Of a stretch of DNA of 64,000 nucleotides, positions 11,933 through 22,914 are shown one piece after another (position 1 is the stretch's first letter; the number at the start of each line of letters is the position of its first letter). A program made the translations under genes and the position numbers. Source of the DNA: Acorus gramineus (lineage: Eukaryota > Streptophyta > Magnoliopsida > Acorales > Acoraceae); NCBI GenBank assembly GCA_030737835.1, contig CM060853.1, forward strand, positions 16,922,895 through 16,986,894, given 5' to 3'. The notes under the pieces were generated by a model. That model did no database searches and was not told where the DNA came from. It saw only the letters and a list, made by a program, of their open reading frames with translations.

Positions 11933-12774
11933 CTAATGAACTGTCGCAAAATTTAACGAATGACATCATCCTTCATCATTCTTGTGTGCCTTGTGATTAA
12001 ATTTGATGGGTGTTGTTACTATTGGATACTTCTGCAATCATTTATATACACGTCACATGTGATATATAAAATCACATTACATAGTACATACCCTATCATA
12101 TTGATATATAATCTATTATGAAAAATGTAAAAATACACCCATCTAATTTATTTGAATATATACATCATTTTTTATAAAATGATAGACATCTTCATATGAG
12201 TATATACTTGAATAAGACACCTTTAATGTTTGTCTACAAGAATGAAAGTGTATTTTTTATTTTTTATTTTTTGCAATTTTGGTGCCCAAAATGGTAACTT
12301 GAATCATATACCAACTTGTGAGGTGAGCATTTATTAAAATAGTCCTCCCACACCACAATTTTAATTTTGAATGATATACATTATATATTTCTTAATAATC
12401 AATGCTAAATGAATAGACATTTGAAAGTTGAAACTCAAATACACGATAGGTCAAGTTTGAATCCAAAATTTAGTGGGTAAATCGGATCAAATTTCTCATA
12501 TAACCCATATGCAATCTCAAGGTTTTGGATAATGTTATGAACAACCCATTTTTCAACTTCAGTTCATATTCACACATGTTTTGATTTTTTTTTATGGCGT
12601 ACACATTTTTATTAAAAAAAAGTAAATATATATTTTAATAAATTGCATTAATGTATTTATAAAAAAAATATAAAAAAATTATTAAAACTTATATCTGGTT
12701 AATATATGATGTTAACAAAACATATTAAACTAAAATTTGGGATAAAAAAAGACATTGCGTGTAACACACAATTT
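11933..12774. other. Intergenic, AT-rich
   Basis: Nothing beyond AT-rich sequence and homopolymer runs could be recognised. Confidence 0.4.
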
Positions 12775-13312
12775 TTTTTTGGGGAAAAATTCATATAGGC
12801 TCCTCTAAACTGTTCGAATTTCATATAGTCCCCTGATTTTTTTTAAAGTTCATATAACTTCCTAAAAACACCCATGTAAATTTAAATAACCATTTAAGTT
12901 AAATTTTCGTTGACAGATGAGAAATATAATGTTTAGTTAACCCTAACACAATATATTAAAAATCCTCTATAATATGTTAAAAATGCAGAACATACTCTAT
13001 AAATGATGATTTTAGCGCTTTGAATGAGGTTTTATAATCTAGTTGGAGAGGTAAAATCATCATTTATAAAGAGTTTTTTTTCATTTTTAACATATTATAA
13101 GGAGGTTTTAGTATACTGTATTTTCAGTTAAGACTAACTAAATAGAATATTCACATAATATTCATCATCTGTCGATGAAAATTTAACTGAGAGAATTATT
13201 TGAATTTACATAAATATTTTTCATAAGAATTATATGAACTTTTAAAAAAATCAATAGGGTATATAAATCGCAGAAAGTTTACAAGTGTTATTTGAATTTT
13301 TTATTTTATTTT
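12775..13312. mobile_element. Long-foldback MITE, family F, copy 1
   Basis: The sequence is largely self-complementary around a centre near 13025. ATGTTAAAAATG-type text on the left arm pairs with CATTTTTAACAT on the right arm, and AAATTTTCGTTGACAGATGA pairs with TCATCTGTCGATGAAAATTT. A second copy at 30.70-31.26 kb shares the same arms. Exact ends and target duplication were not fixed. Confidence 0.65.
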
Positions 13313-13354
13313 TTTCCCTTCTCCATGGTTGCCAGTCACAAGCTTAAGCTCAAC

Positions 13355-14340
13355 TTTTGTCACGTGATAAGGCCCCCTCTTTTTCTTTTTTGTTTCCTTT
13401 TATTTGCTTTTAATAAAAATGAAAAGGCCAACACAGGTGGATTACTTTTGTTTGAAAATGAAAAGGCCAACACAGGTGAATTTCAGTTCATGAGAGGGAG
13501 ACACACACACACACCTGTCCCTGCTTTTCTTTTCTTCTTTTCAATCCTATCCGATATCATGCCACACGTGCCTTCGCCCGCCATATCTTTCTCTTCTCCT
13601 CAGCATTCGCCACGTGTTACGATTCGAAGCAAATGGATCAAACTGGTGCCACTCTCGTATTGATTACTGATCAAAACACAGATTTAATTGATTATACAAT
13701 TCGATTCATAGTATAATTTGATACTTACTGAAGTCAGCGTTTGCTAAATCCAGACTCATAGATGATTGTTTGATAGAGTTTAACATTGTATGAGTATTAT
13801 ATAAAATCTTATAAGTTTTTTTTGTTGTAATCTGCTCAAATTTAATTAATTAACCATAATTTTAATTTTTTAAAAAAGAAATTTACATGACTTGTCAGAA
13901 ATAAAAAGTCTTAAAAGTAAAAATGTGAATTATTCAACATAAATATCATCATCCCCATGATTTAGCATCTCAACCGTGTGTTTAACATCAAATATAGTTC
14001 ATCAGATATATGTATATATATTTAAAAGTAAGTATTTTAATGAATTATATAAATTTATTTATAAAATAAAAAAAATAACGATGTGCCTCTGCCCTGCTTC
14101 CACACGTGCCAGCCTCGGCCTGCATCTTTCACTCCCCTTGGTTGTACGCACGTGTAACAAAGACAGCCACCAAACTTCTCACACGTACTGGAACACGTGT
14201 TTATAAAATGTGGCAGATGTGAATGTGTGGGCCCCAGTCAAATAGCTAGGGACGATGTGAACGTAGACTATGCTTTCAGATCGGCTCAATAAATCGGTAA
14301 AATTTCGCCCGGACAAAAAATCTATGGGCGTCACGTGTAA
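13355..14340. promoter_or_regulatory. ACGTG-rich island without an attached gene
   Basis: ACGTG cores (G-box/ABRE type) occur near 13361, 13565, 13611, 14104, 14149, 14193 and 14332, in sequence that is locally richer in GC than its surroundings. Two sub-blocks (about 13560-13622 and 14099-14160) resemble each other, with CCACACGTGCC followed about 35-50 bases later by CACGTGT. ABRE/G-box clusters bind bZIP and bHLH factors in plants. No downstream coding sequence was found, so this may be an orphan or relic promoter. A 24-bp direct repeat (AAAATGAAAAGGCCAACACA) occurs at about 13418 and 13456. Confidence 0.3.
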
Positions 14341-14385
14341 TAATCTACGTCCGTCGGATTCTCATTGTACGGTCTACAAGCTTTA

Positions 14386-14597
14386 GGGTGTGTTTAGCTG
14401 TGCTAATACAAAATTGGTTCTGCATGAATCTGGGTTTTAAAACTGTTCTATAGGAAGCTCATCTCCCCCAGCTTTTGAACATTATTTATCTAAAATCTAT
14501 GTGCATAAAGCTGCTACAGTAAAACTGTTTTATTGCACGATTGTAAAAGTAGCTTTCTACAATCGTAAAAATTACGCAATCACGCAACCAAATACAC
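14386..14597. mobile_element. Family M1 Tourist-like MITE, degenerate
   Basis: It begins GGGTGTGTTTAGCTGTGCTA after TTA, carries the shared interior AGCTGCTACAGTAAAACTG, and ends CGCAATCACGCAACCAAATA. It is more diverged than the 7.87-kb copy. Confidence 0.75.
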
Positions 14598-14717
14598 AAG
14601 ATAGAATTAAAAATAAAATATGTGAAAACGCAACGGTATGAAACATGCCACTGTTTTCTTAAGTGAACTTTGCAAAATAGTGTTCTTGGATATCTTGTAC
14701 ATGTTTGTTAAAATTTA

Positions 14718-15211
14718 GGGTTAAAAACACTTACATCAGTGCAAACATGAATAATCTCATATAAGTCCATGTCAAAGTTGGGATAGGCGTATAATACCTT
14801 GCAAACTCATAAAAACTCATATATATCCCTGCCCATCAACATATTTTAACTCTGATCCATCCTACTTTGTTTAACCCTAATCCATACCATCAAATGGCTA
14901 AATTAACCATAATATTTGTATCTTTCTGAACAATGTCAGAGTTGAAGATGAATAAAATATAATCTTGCAAGGATAATGTGGTCTTTTATATGGAGTTATT
15001 AGTTTTTATGATTGGTTATAGGGACTGTGTTATATGCACAATTACATGATGATAGAATATTATGGAAATATTCCGTCAAATTTGGATGAAAATTTAAACT
15101 AGGAATGATAGTTTGGTTTTTGTAAGTTTTTAGAAACTTGTACATCTGCCCCAACTTTGTCATGGACTCATATAGGATCCATGTTTGTAGGGATATAAAC
15201 ATCTTTAACCC
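14718..15211. mobile_element. Mutator-like MITE, 494 bp, with perfect 9-bp target duplication
   Basis: TAAAATTTA flanks both ends (14709-14717 and 15212-15220). The ends are GGGTTAAAAACACTTA and TAAACATCTTTAACCC. The inverted repeats are long, about 60 bases or more, pairing for example AAGTCCATGTCAAAGTTGGG on the left with CCCAACTTTGTCATGGACTC on the right. A 9-bp duplication with long terminal repeats is typical of MULE-derived elements. Confidence 0.85.
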
Positions 15212-15464
15212 TAAAATTTATAAGATGCATATCATAACTTTTAACTTAAAACAAGCAGTTGTTACATGTTTATTTAAATTTATCGAAACTTATTTAAGTT
15301 AAAAACAGCTTAAAAAGTCATAATACATATTTGTTAAAACTTATAAGCTGTAGATTATACCGTTTAGCTTAAAATAAACAGTTATTGTATGTTTGTTTAA
15401 ACATATTGGAACTTATTTAAGTTAAGAACAGTTTAAAAAGTCATAATACGTAAACTGGGAAAGG

Positions 15465-17315
15465 GATGCTTTTGAGATTATAGCTTATAAGGCATTAATT
15501 TTTTTTTATTTTGAACACTCATGCCCTTAATCTTTTATACCAATAATATGTATATTTAATTTTTTCCTATTACACCAAAAATCACTAAACCACATTTCAT
15601 CTTCTCAATTCTTTTATGATTACAAAAAATAAATTATCAATTTTTTTTATAATTCCATTTGTCACTCAATTTATTAAAATTCTAGAATGTAGTATTTGAA
15701 AAATATTGTAGTGATTTTGAAATATTATTTATGTTAATTTAATTTTCTTTTAAATATTTATAAAATTAATTTTATATGTAAAAATCAATTTATTTAATCA
15801 AACATAAATCAATTTTTTACTTTTATAATGTAGGGTTATTTTTTACAATACAGCAAAAAACTGTTTTATAACTTATTAAACAAACATCCACTGATACTTA
15901 TTTATTGCTTTTAAACGGTTACAACAAGCATGTCTGCACTTATCAAAAATGTTATAATCTATAAGTTAATAATCTGAAAATTTAAATTGTAACAAACATG
16001 GCCATAATCTCTAAGCGGCGAAAAGGATACTTTTAAGATTATGCTTATAAAATGCATTAATTTTTTTCTCTTGGACACTCGTGCCCTTAGTCTTTTTTAT
16101 TAATAATATATGTGTCTATTTTTTTACTTTTACACTAAAAATTACTAAACCACATTTCATCTTCTCATTTTTTTTACTATTACAAAAAATATATTATCAA
16201 TTTTTTTTATAATTCCATTTATCACTTAATTTATTAAAATTCTAAAACATAATATTTCAAAATATTGTAGTGATTTTGAAATATTATTTATGTTAATTTG
16301 ATTTTCTTTTAAATATTTATAAAATTAATTTTATTTGTAAAAATCAAATTATTTTATCAAATATAAATAATTTTTTTACTTCTACGGTTGTGGAGGGAAA
16401 ATTTGCACCATATTAAAAGATAACACGTGTCAAGGCTTAAACGAGTATGGGCAGCCATCTCCGACATCTGAAAGCCCGAGTCTAAATTCGGAATACCAAA
16501 TGAACACTCTCGATTAAGTGGGGCACGATCAAATTGAAAGTCTAATCGGACAGTCTTACACCTCGTGAGCGAATGTCATCCTGAGTAAATAAAGCACGAC
16601 TAGATTGAAGGTCTGGTCGAACGGTCTTATGCCTCACGAGTAAATGGCTATGTACACGTTGAATAAAACCACGTATAACGATTAGGCCAAAATCACGAGG
16701 AGGACCGGAGAAACAGTCAAACATTCGAAATGTCTGTAACTGTTAAGTGGGTGATTAAGGCCCATTACTTACAAAACGTAAGTAATTAAGAGCAGATTCA
16801 ACTACAGTAAAGCAAGGCGGTTACCACCAAAACACCCACTAAGCAATCATTAAGAAAAGTCGTTACAACGGCTAGGAAGATAGTAACGACGATTTAAGGT
16901 ATCTAACTTTTCATTTACACACGAGCCACCAAATTAGTGAGATTAACATTTGAATTCCCTTACTGATACATCTCTTCGGATGCCATTTAATTGACACCAC
17001 ACCAGTGTCTCCCTAAATCCTTTTTGAGTGTAGGATCCATATCCAACCGGATCCGGATTCGAGAAGAAGGCTTCGACAATCGATTGTTTTAATTGAAAGG
17101 TAAAAATACATCTTCAACAGCTTAGGGGTATTTTTGATAATTATACAGTAAAAAGCTATTTTACAATTTATTAAACAAACATTCACTACTACTTATTTAT
17201 TGCTTTTAAACAGTTACAATAAGTATGTCTACAACGTTATCAGAAAAGTTATAATCTATAATTTATAAGTTATAATCTATAACATATAAATTTAAGCTAC
17301 AACAAACATGGTCAT
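15465..17315. repeat. Large direct duplication, second copy split by an LTR
   Basis: Block 1 (about 15465-15990) and block 2 (about 16020-17315 minus the insertion) share GCATTAATTTTTTT, an [25 protein letters not shown] stretch, TTATTGCTTTTAAACGGTTA and AACAAACATGGCCATAA in the same order. The copies are diverged. Block 2 is interrupted at 16389-17119. Related text also occurs at 15230-15450. Confidence 0.65.
16389..17119. mobile_element. Probable solo LTR, 731 bp
   Basis: The insertion starts TGTGGAGGGAAAATTTGCAC and ends ATACATCTTCAACA, giving the TG...CA ends of a retroviral-type LTR. It is richer in GC than its surroundings and interrupts a duplicated block whose intact partner lacks it. 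No primer-binding site, polypurine tract or gag-pol frame adjoins it, so it is read as a solo LTR, perhaps Ty3/gypsy. A clean 5-bp target duplication was not seen. Confidence 0.6.
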
Positions 17316-17481
17316 AACCCTTTCGAACTTAATTAGTGTGTATATATATACATATAAAAAAATATAGAATCATAGATTCCATGGAGTCTTAAAATTTTTG
17401 CATTTATAATTAATATCCTTTTTAATCCACGTAGGGATGCCCGCGTTCGGGAAATTCAAGGTTCACATCTAGTAAGGAAAT

Positions 17482-17550
17482 GTAAGGAAAATTGGCATGG
17501 TTAGTGTAATTCAATATAAGGAAAATTGGCATGGTTAGTGTAATTCAATA
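17482..17550. repeat. Short tandem duplication
   Basis: AAGGAAAATTGGCATGGTTA plus GTGTAATTCAAT occurs twice in direct succession with a unit of about 37 bp. Confidence 0.8.
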
Positions 17551-17832
17551 GTGCATGTGGACACAGAAGAAGTCGTTTGATTCTGTGGTGACATTTTCTA
17601 GCTCCTCACTATCAAATCCACCCCGTTCTCGAACCATATATAGTAATAGTATGTATGAGACCCTCACCGTGACACAGGTTAGAGATGGTTTAGAATGGTT
17701 CAATTTTGGAATCATGTCTTTATATTGTCTTTTATATATAACATCTTTTTCATGCACTCTTTCATGCATAAAGATGGCAATTGGGTGAGTCAAGGTGAGG
17801 TTTGAGATCGGTTGGGATTTAAATTGTATTAA

Positions 17833-18023
17833 AGCAACGTTTGATTGCACGATTGAAAAATCATCTTTCTGTAATTGCAGCTTCCTGCAAACAGATTTCA
17901 GGTAAATAGTGTTCAAAAGCTGTGATTTGAAAAAACTAGGGGATGGTAGCTTCCTGCAGAATCCTGTTTTAAGCCCAGCGATTGTAAAAAATCAGTTTTA
18001 CAATCGCGTTATCAAACGCTACC
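17833..18023. mobile_element. Family M1 Tourist-like MITE, 191 bp
   Basis: Ends AGCAACGTTTGATTGCACGA and CAATCGCGTTATCAAACGCT are inverted repeats flanked by TAA on both sides (17830-17832 and 18024-18026). The interior shares TTTCAGGTAAATAGTGTTCA with the copy at 31.5 kb. Confidence 0.8.
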
Positions 18024-18289
18024 TAACTCAAATATGTTCCGTCCTATCTCCGGTTTTAAAATTCGTAGCCCATATATGTTTCTATTTAAAATCTACAAAA
18101 TCTGTTATGTCATAGCCTTACTAAAATTATCAAATGTATAATATAAAACTTATTTTAAAAACATGAAGCTAAAATTTATTTCAACATAAAGATGCATTCT
18201 AACATGAATACAAAATTAGATAAATATCTTAAATGATCGTATAAACTGCACGAAGGTTTTGAACTTCAAACTTGAATGTGTACTTCAGA

Positions 18290-18294
<5 letters not shown>

Positions 18295-18360
<66 letters not shown>
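18295..18360. repeat. (AT)n microsatellite
   Basis: Uninterrupted alternating AT for about 65 bases. Confidence 0.95.
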
Positions 18361-18362
<2 letters not shown>

Positions 18363-21037
18363 GTAAAAATTGAAGTATATACTCGTATAAATTAAATGCA
18401 TTATTTTTATATTTTCTTTGATTGAGTATATACTGAGTGTATCAATGTCAACCACATTTTATAAATATATGTAAATGCTAATATATGTCACGGGTCACAA
18501 CTTTAATTAACTAACCAAATTAGGAAAAGCAAGAGCAAAAGGAAAGCGAATCCGTATCTTGGGCTATCTCGATAAATCATGACATATGAAGTATTTAATT
18601 ATTCACTATATAGGGTACATATGGCTTTAAAAAATGAAAATGCATTTAAAATGAAGAGGTGGGATTCCAAATCTGTGTGCGGGTGTGTAATTATGAGAAA
18701 GCTCTGTCATAGTCTTATTGATATTAAGTGCTTTAATTTCTATGTAGTTGGGGTGTACTATAATGCTATTTGCAAACCTAACTATAACTAATCTTTTAGG
18801 GGTTGGATTCTTAATATATATATATATTCATATTTTCGTATATGTCATCGTTTGGTACAAATCCTACCTTGTATGAACCGAGAGACTATTATTATTACAA
18901 TTTTTGTGTGTGTCATTTGACATTTGTTTTTAAAGGTCCTCACCAAACGATTGAAAGGAACAATTAATTTGTACTTCTTTCTTTGATTCTTGTTTTTTTA
19001 TTATTATTATTATTTTGTGGAAGACATCACTGAATTTATTATAGATGTGCATGTATAAATATAAAAAAGTGATTCTCATGAATAAACCATTCGAGCCGTT
19101 CACGTAATCAACTAAACCAGATTCCTACAGTGGCTTATTATTATTTATAGATTTTAGAATTTGTTTTATAAAATTGACATGATGAGAGATCTATCTATGG
19201 TAGTACCACATATGTACTTCAAAAGATTTTTCTTATGGTTCTGGTATTTAACATGATTTTGATATTAAATAATCTTATAGTATAACACAACACTTTCACA
19301 AGTTATATAACTGTCGTATTATGTTTTTTTTTTTTCTTCTGATGAAACGTTGACATGGGTATAACTAGTTATATGTTTGCAAAAAGTTATTATTAGATGA
19401 TTTGGGTTATACTATAATTAGATGTCTTGTAATTTTGTGAAAGATATTAGTGGATCTAATTGAGTTTTAAAAAATGATCATTGTTTTATGAATGACAATG
19501 TATTTTAAAAAAACTATGTAATCGTCAGGCTTGTCAACTGCACATAACAAGATTAAAAACAATTAAATGTTTGCTTCATATTTTTGCTTTCTTTATAATC
19601 TTTCTCTCTCTTATTCTTTTCTCTATTTATATGGCATTGGCAATGCCCACTTCTTTTTTTTTTTTTTGTTTAAGCAAATTCTATAAATAAAAATACCTCT
19701 TGCTACACTTTTTCTTTTTTTATTCTCTGAAATGCGCTCATTTTTAACAATAATGCAAAATGAGTACCTTGAATTAGAAGAGAATATACAGGGTACTGTT
19801 CATAGGTGGGCCAATTCTCAATTATCAAATTTAGCCCTCCTTTATTATATTTTAGAAATTGCATAGGGGATTTTTCTAATGCTCAATTTGTCCATATCTA
19901 CTCAATTGCAATCCATATCACATCTATATTGCCACCCTCTTCACACAAACATCATTCACATCTAAGACAGGAAAATATATATGGCAGCTTAAATTGTGAT
20001 CTACATCACTTGGTTTTTTCTAAGTGAAAGAACATTCTGAGCTTAAATTTCATCTACATGGGTATTTTTTTGTGAAATTTGTGCTTAATAAATGAGATAT
20101 TCAAGTAACCGAGTTTAAGACCATCTAATTCAGTTCGTTTAAAATGCATGACTTAGGAACATTCTTTCTTTTAAAGATCTTTAATTTGATATTTAGGTTC
20201 TCATGTTATGGAGGTTTGTTGATTATCCGATCCATTACCTGAAATGATTGTCAGACTCTGATATACATTAACTCTACATAAAGGTTACTTGTGTCATTTA
20301 GCTAACTCTATGCAAACAATAAGAAATCGACTTATTGTTTCACTTCTCAAAATCAATTCATGTAGAAAGAATTGTTTTGTTCTATAAAATATATTACAAA
20401 AATATGTTCTATTGTTCCATGCATCATTATACATTCTCATGGTACAAGTGGTTATATCATCATTCAGACTATCTCCCACGAATCCAATAGTTCATCTTCA
20501 TATTTTTTGATATTGATGTGACAAATCAATGTGATACACCATAATCTAATAAACAAGATACACCAGCTTAACTGCTTCTTTTTTTGTTTTTGTTAAGGCA
20601 GTACACTATTTTGTTAACACCTTACACTAAAACTATGGTAAAATTAATGCTTGGCAAGTGGAGCATATATATCTTTTTTCTATCAAGATCTATATCAGTC
20701 TATGACCACCCATTAATTACAATCAATAATATCTTTTACATACCTTTTTAACACACAAATCTACAATATCAAATATCAAGCCTATCACCCTTTTGAAAGG
20801 AGGCAATTACTTCTAAGCATCACTAAGCGTAGATTAAAACTACAAAAAAATAAATCCGTTTTAAATAATGGTTGTGGAGAACCACATCAATGTTTTGGAC
20901 ATTAAAAAAATGAGAATGCTAAACTTACGCTTGAGTATACGATTGCCCTTTCTTTCAAAATCAGTTAACCAATAGTCTCACCAGGGGGGCGCTCATGCAC
21001 AGAGTCTTACATGCAAACTTCTTTATGATTTTTCCAT
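18361..21037. other. Intergenic, AT-rich
   Basis: No gene, RNA or complete mobile element could be supported over these 2.7 kb. Confidence 0.45.
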
Positions 21038-21266
21038 GCAGCATTTGGTAACAGGATTGTAAAATTGATTTTCTGTAAATCATGAGTTTAAAGCTGATTC
21101 TATAAGAAGTTGTCCTCCCCCGGGTTTTGTAAAATACAGTTTTAAGCACTATTTACCTGAAATCTGTCTGTAAGGAAGCTGTCACAATTTTTCTGTTTAG
21201 TTGTACGATTGCAGAAACGGCTTCCTGTGAATGTAATAACTTTTAATTGTGTAACCAAATGCTGCC
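21038..21266. mobile_element. Family M1 Tourist-like MITE
   Basis: It starts GCAGCATTTGGTAACAGGAT and ends TGTGTAACCAAATGCTGCC followed by TAA. The interior contains the family block with ACTATTTACCTGAAATCTG. Confidence 0.7.
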
Positions 21267-22692
21267 TAAATATGAAATCACATAACACAATATATATTTT
21301 ATTATAATAAATGTAAAACAATCATTCATGTTATTTGAATATGTGACAAAAGTGTGCGATAATTAGGAGCTAGATCTCAGTGAATCGTGATAACAAAATC
21401 ATTCTACCACCTACAATGCTCATTCATTTTATGTAAGTAATTGTCTGCAAAAGATTCTGCACAATATACAATAGGAATTGCCCTTCATGGCGACCAAGAT
21501 GGATTCATCTGCCACTCAAGCATAGCCGACTACAGGGGCTTGGGGGGGGGGGGGGTTTGAAAATTATACGGAAATGTAATCATTCTTCTAAATAGATATA
21601 TTTTAGTAGTTAAAAATATTTAACATTCACGGACTGTAAAAAAGATCAGGCATAACATTTTCCCCTTACCAAGAAGCACGGGCTCCAACTTTAGGGCAAA
21701 CATATTACAAAAATGATAATTGAGAACTAATTAGTTGGATCTCTTTTTTATTAGTTATGATTTGTGTTTGATGTACTGTTAGTGTAATTCAAAAAATATA
21801 GAAAAATGCTACATGGAGTTTACACAGTCTATTTTATAGTCCAAAAAGATCACACATGTTTAATTTTTTTTTTTTTTTTATAAATCATATAACCCATTAA
21901 ATGAGATATATATTTTTTTTATATAAAATATGATATATATACTCTAATAAATTAATAGATATCATTGAAAATGTGAAAAATTTTCAATGAAATATATATC
22001 TTAATACAATGAATGGAAGTGACTAATGAGATATTTAGAACTGCATTTAAGACTATAAAAATTACTGAGACCCCATTTAGAAGCTATTAGTTTTCCCCTA
22101 AAAACTAAGTTTAAAATTGAGTTTATAAGAAGCTGTCTTTTTATTGATTATGAAAAAACTAACTTTTAACTTTTTTATATATAAAAAAAAGGTCTGCAGC
22201 TTTTGATTAAGCTTAAATACTAAGGGTACATTTGATAAAAAATGTTTTTAGGGATTTTAGCTTTTTAAAAAGTTAAAAACTATTATCAAATAAATTAGCT
22301 TACATACATCATTATTAGTATATTTTGTCAAAAACTGTCTTAAAATCTGTATTTCATAAAATAACCATTATCATTATATTCTAAAAAATGGTAAATAAAA
22401 TAACTAAAAGTTATTTTTTAAACCCTATTTTTAAATGCACGGTCAGTGTAACGTAGCTTAAAATAACTATTTAAAAAAATGGTGTGACAATATCAAACCC
22501 AGGTGACTCAACGGTTTATCCACTACCGCAATCGGTCCCCACCTATCCCCGAGTAATAAAAAAAGATCGGCGAGGAGGAGGAAGACGAGTTGTTGGTTGC
22601 TGACTAGGAAGGTAGGCCCGGTCCACCCTCTCTCTTTCTCTCGCTTTTCACACTTATATATATATATTCATTAAAAAAAAAACCCGGGCCCA
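21267..22692. other. Intergenic, upstream of the CDF gene
   Basis: The stretch contains a homopolymer run of about 14 G near 21542-21555, unusual in this AT-rich setting, and decayed MITE-like text near 22075-22290 (for example GGGTACATTTGATAAAAAA). No gene could be supported. Confidence 0.4.
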
Positions 22693-22914
22693 TTGAAGGG
22701 ACATCGAAAGTGGGGGAGGGAGGGAGAGAGAGAGAGGGAATCAAATAACGCCACCACCTTCAACTCCCCAACAAATACACAACTCATTTTTGTGGCTCAC
22801 AATCCTCTCTCTCTCTCTCTCCCCCCGCTGACGTGGCATCCTCTTCCCACCCCCATCGACCACCACAAACCACCACTGAAGTCTGAAGAAGTTGAAGTTG
22901 AAGAAGAAGAAGAG
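22693..22914 (+). promoter_or_regulatory. 5' leader of the CDF gene with GA- and CT-rich tracts
   Basis: GAGAGAGAGA (about 22724-22736) and CTCTCTCTCT (about 22806-22820) tracts are typical of plant leaders and core promoters. The frame of the CDF gene is open back to an ATG at 22693, which would add 74 low-complexity residues. Confidence 0.5.

Noticed and set aside
13292..13663. A 123-codon open frame in the ACGTG-rich island
   Set aside because: Low-complexity Phe/Leu start, no recognisable domain, an internal direct repeat, and no promoter or splice context; it reads as chance.
17545..17916. A 123-codon minus-strand open frame
   Set aside because: It overlaps a short tandem repeat and the left end of an M1 MITE, so it cannot be a conserved protein as it stands.
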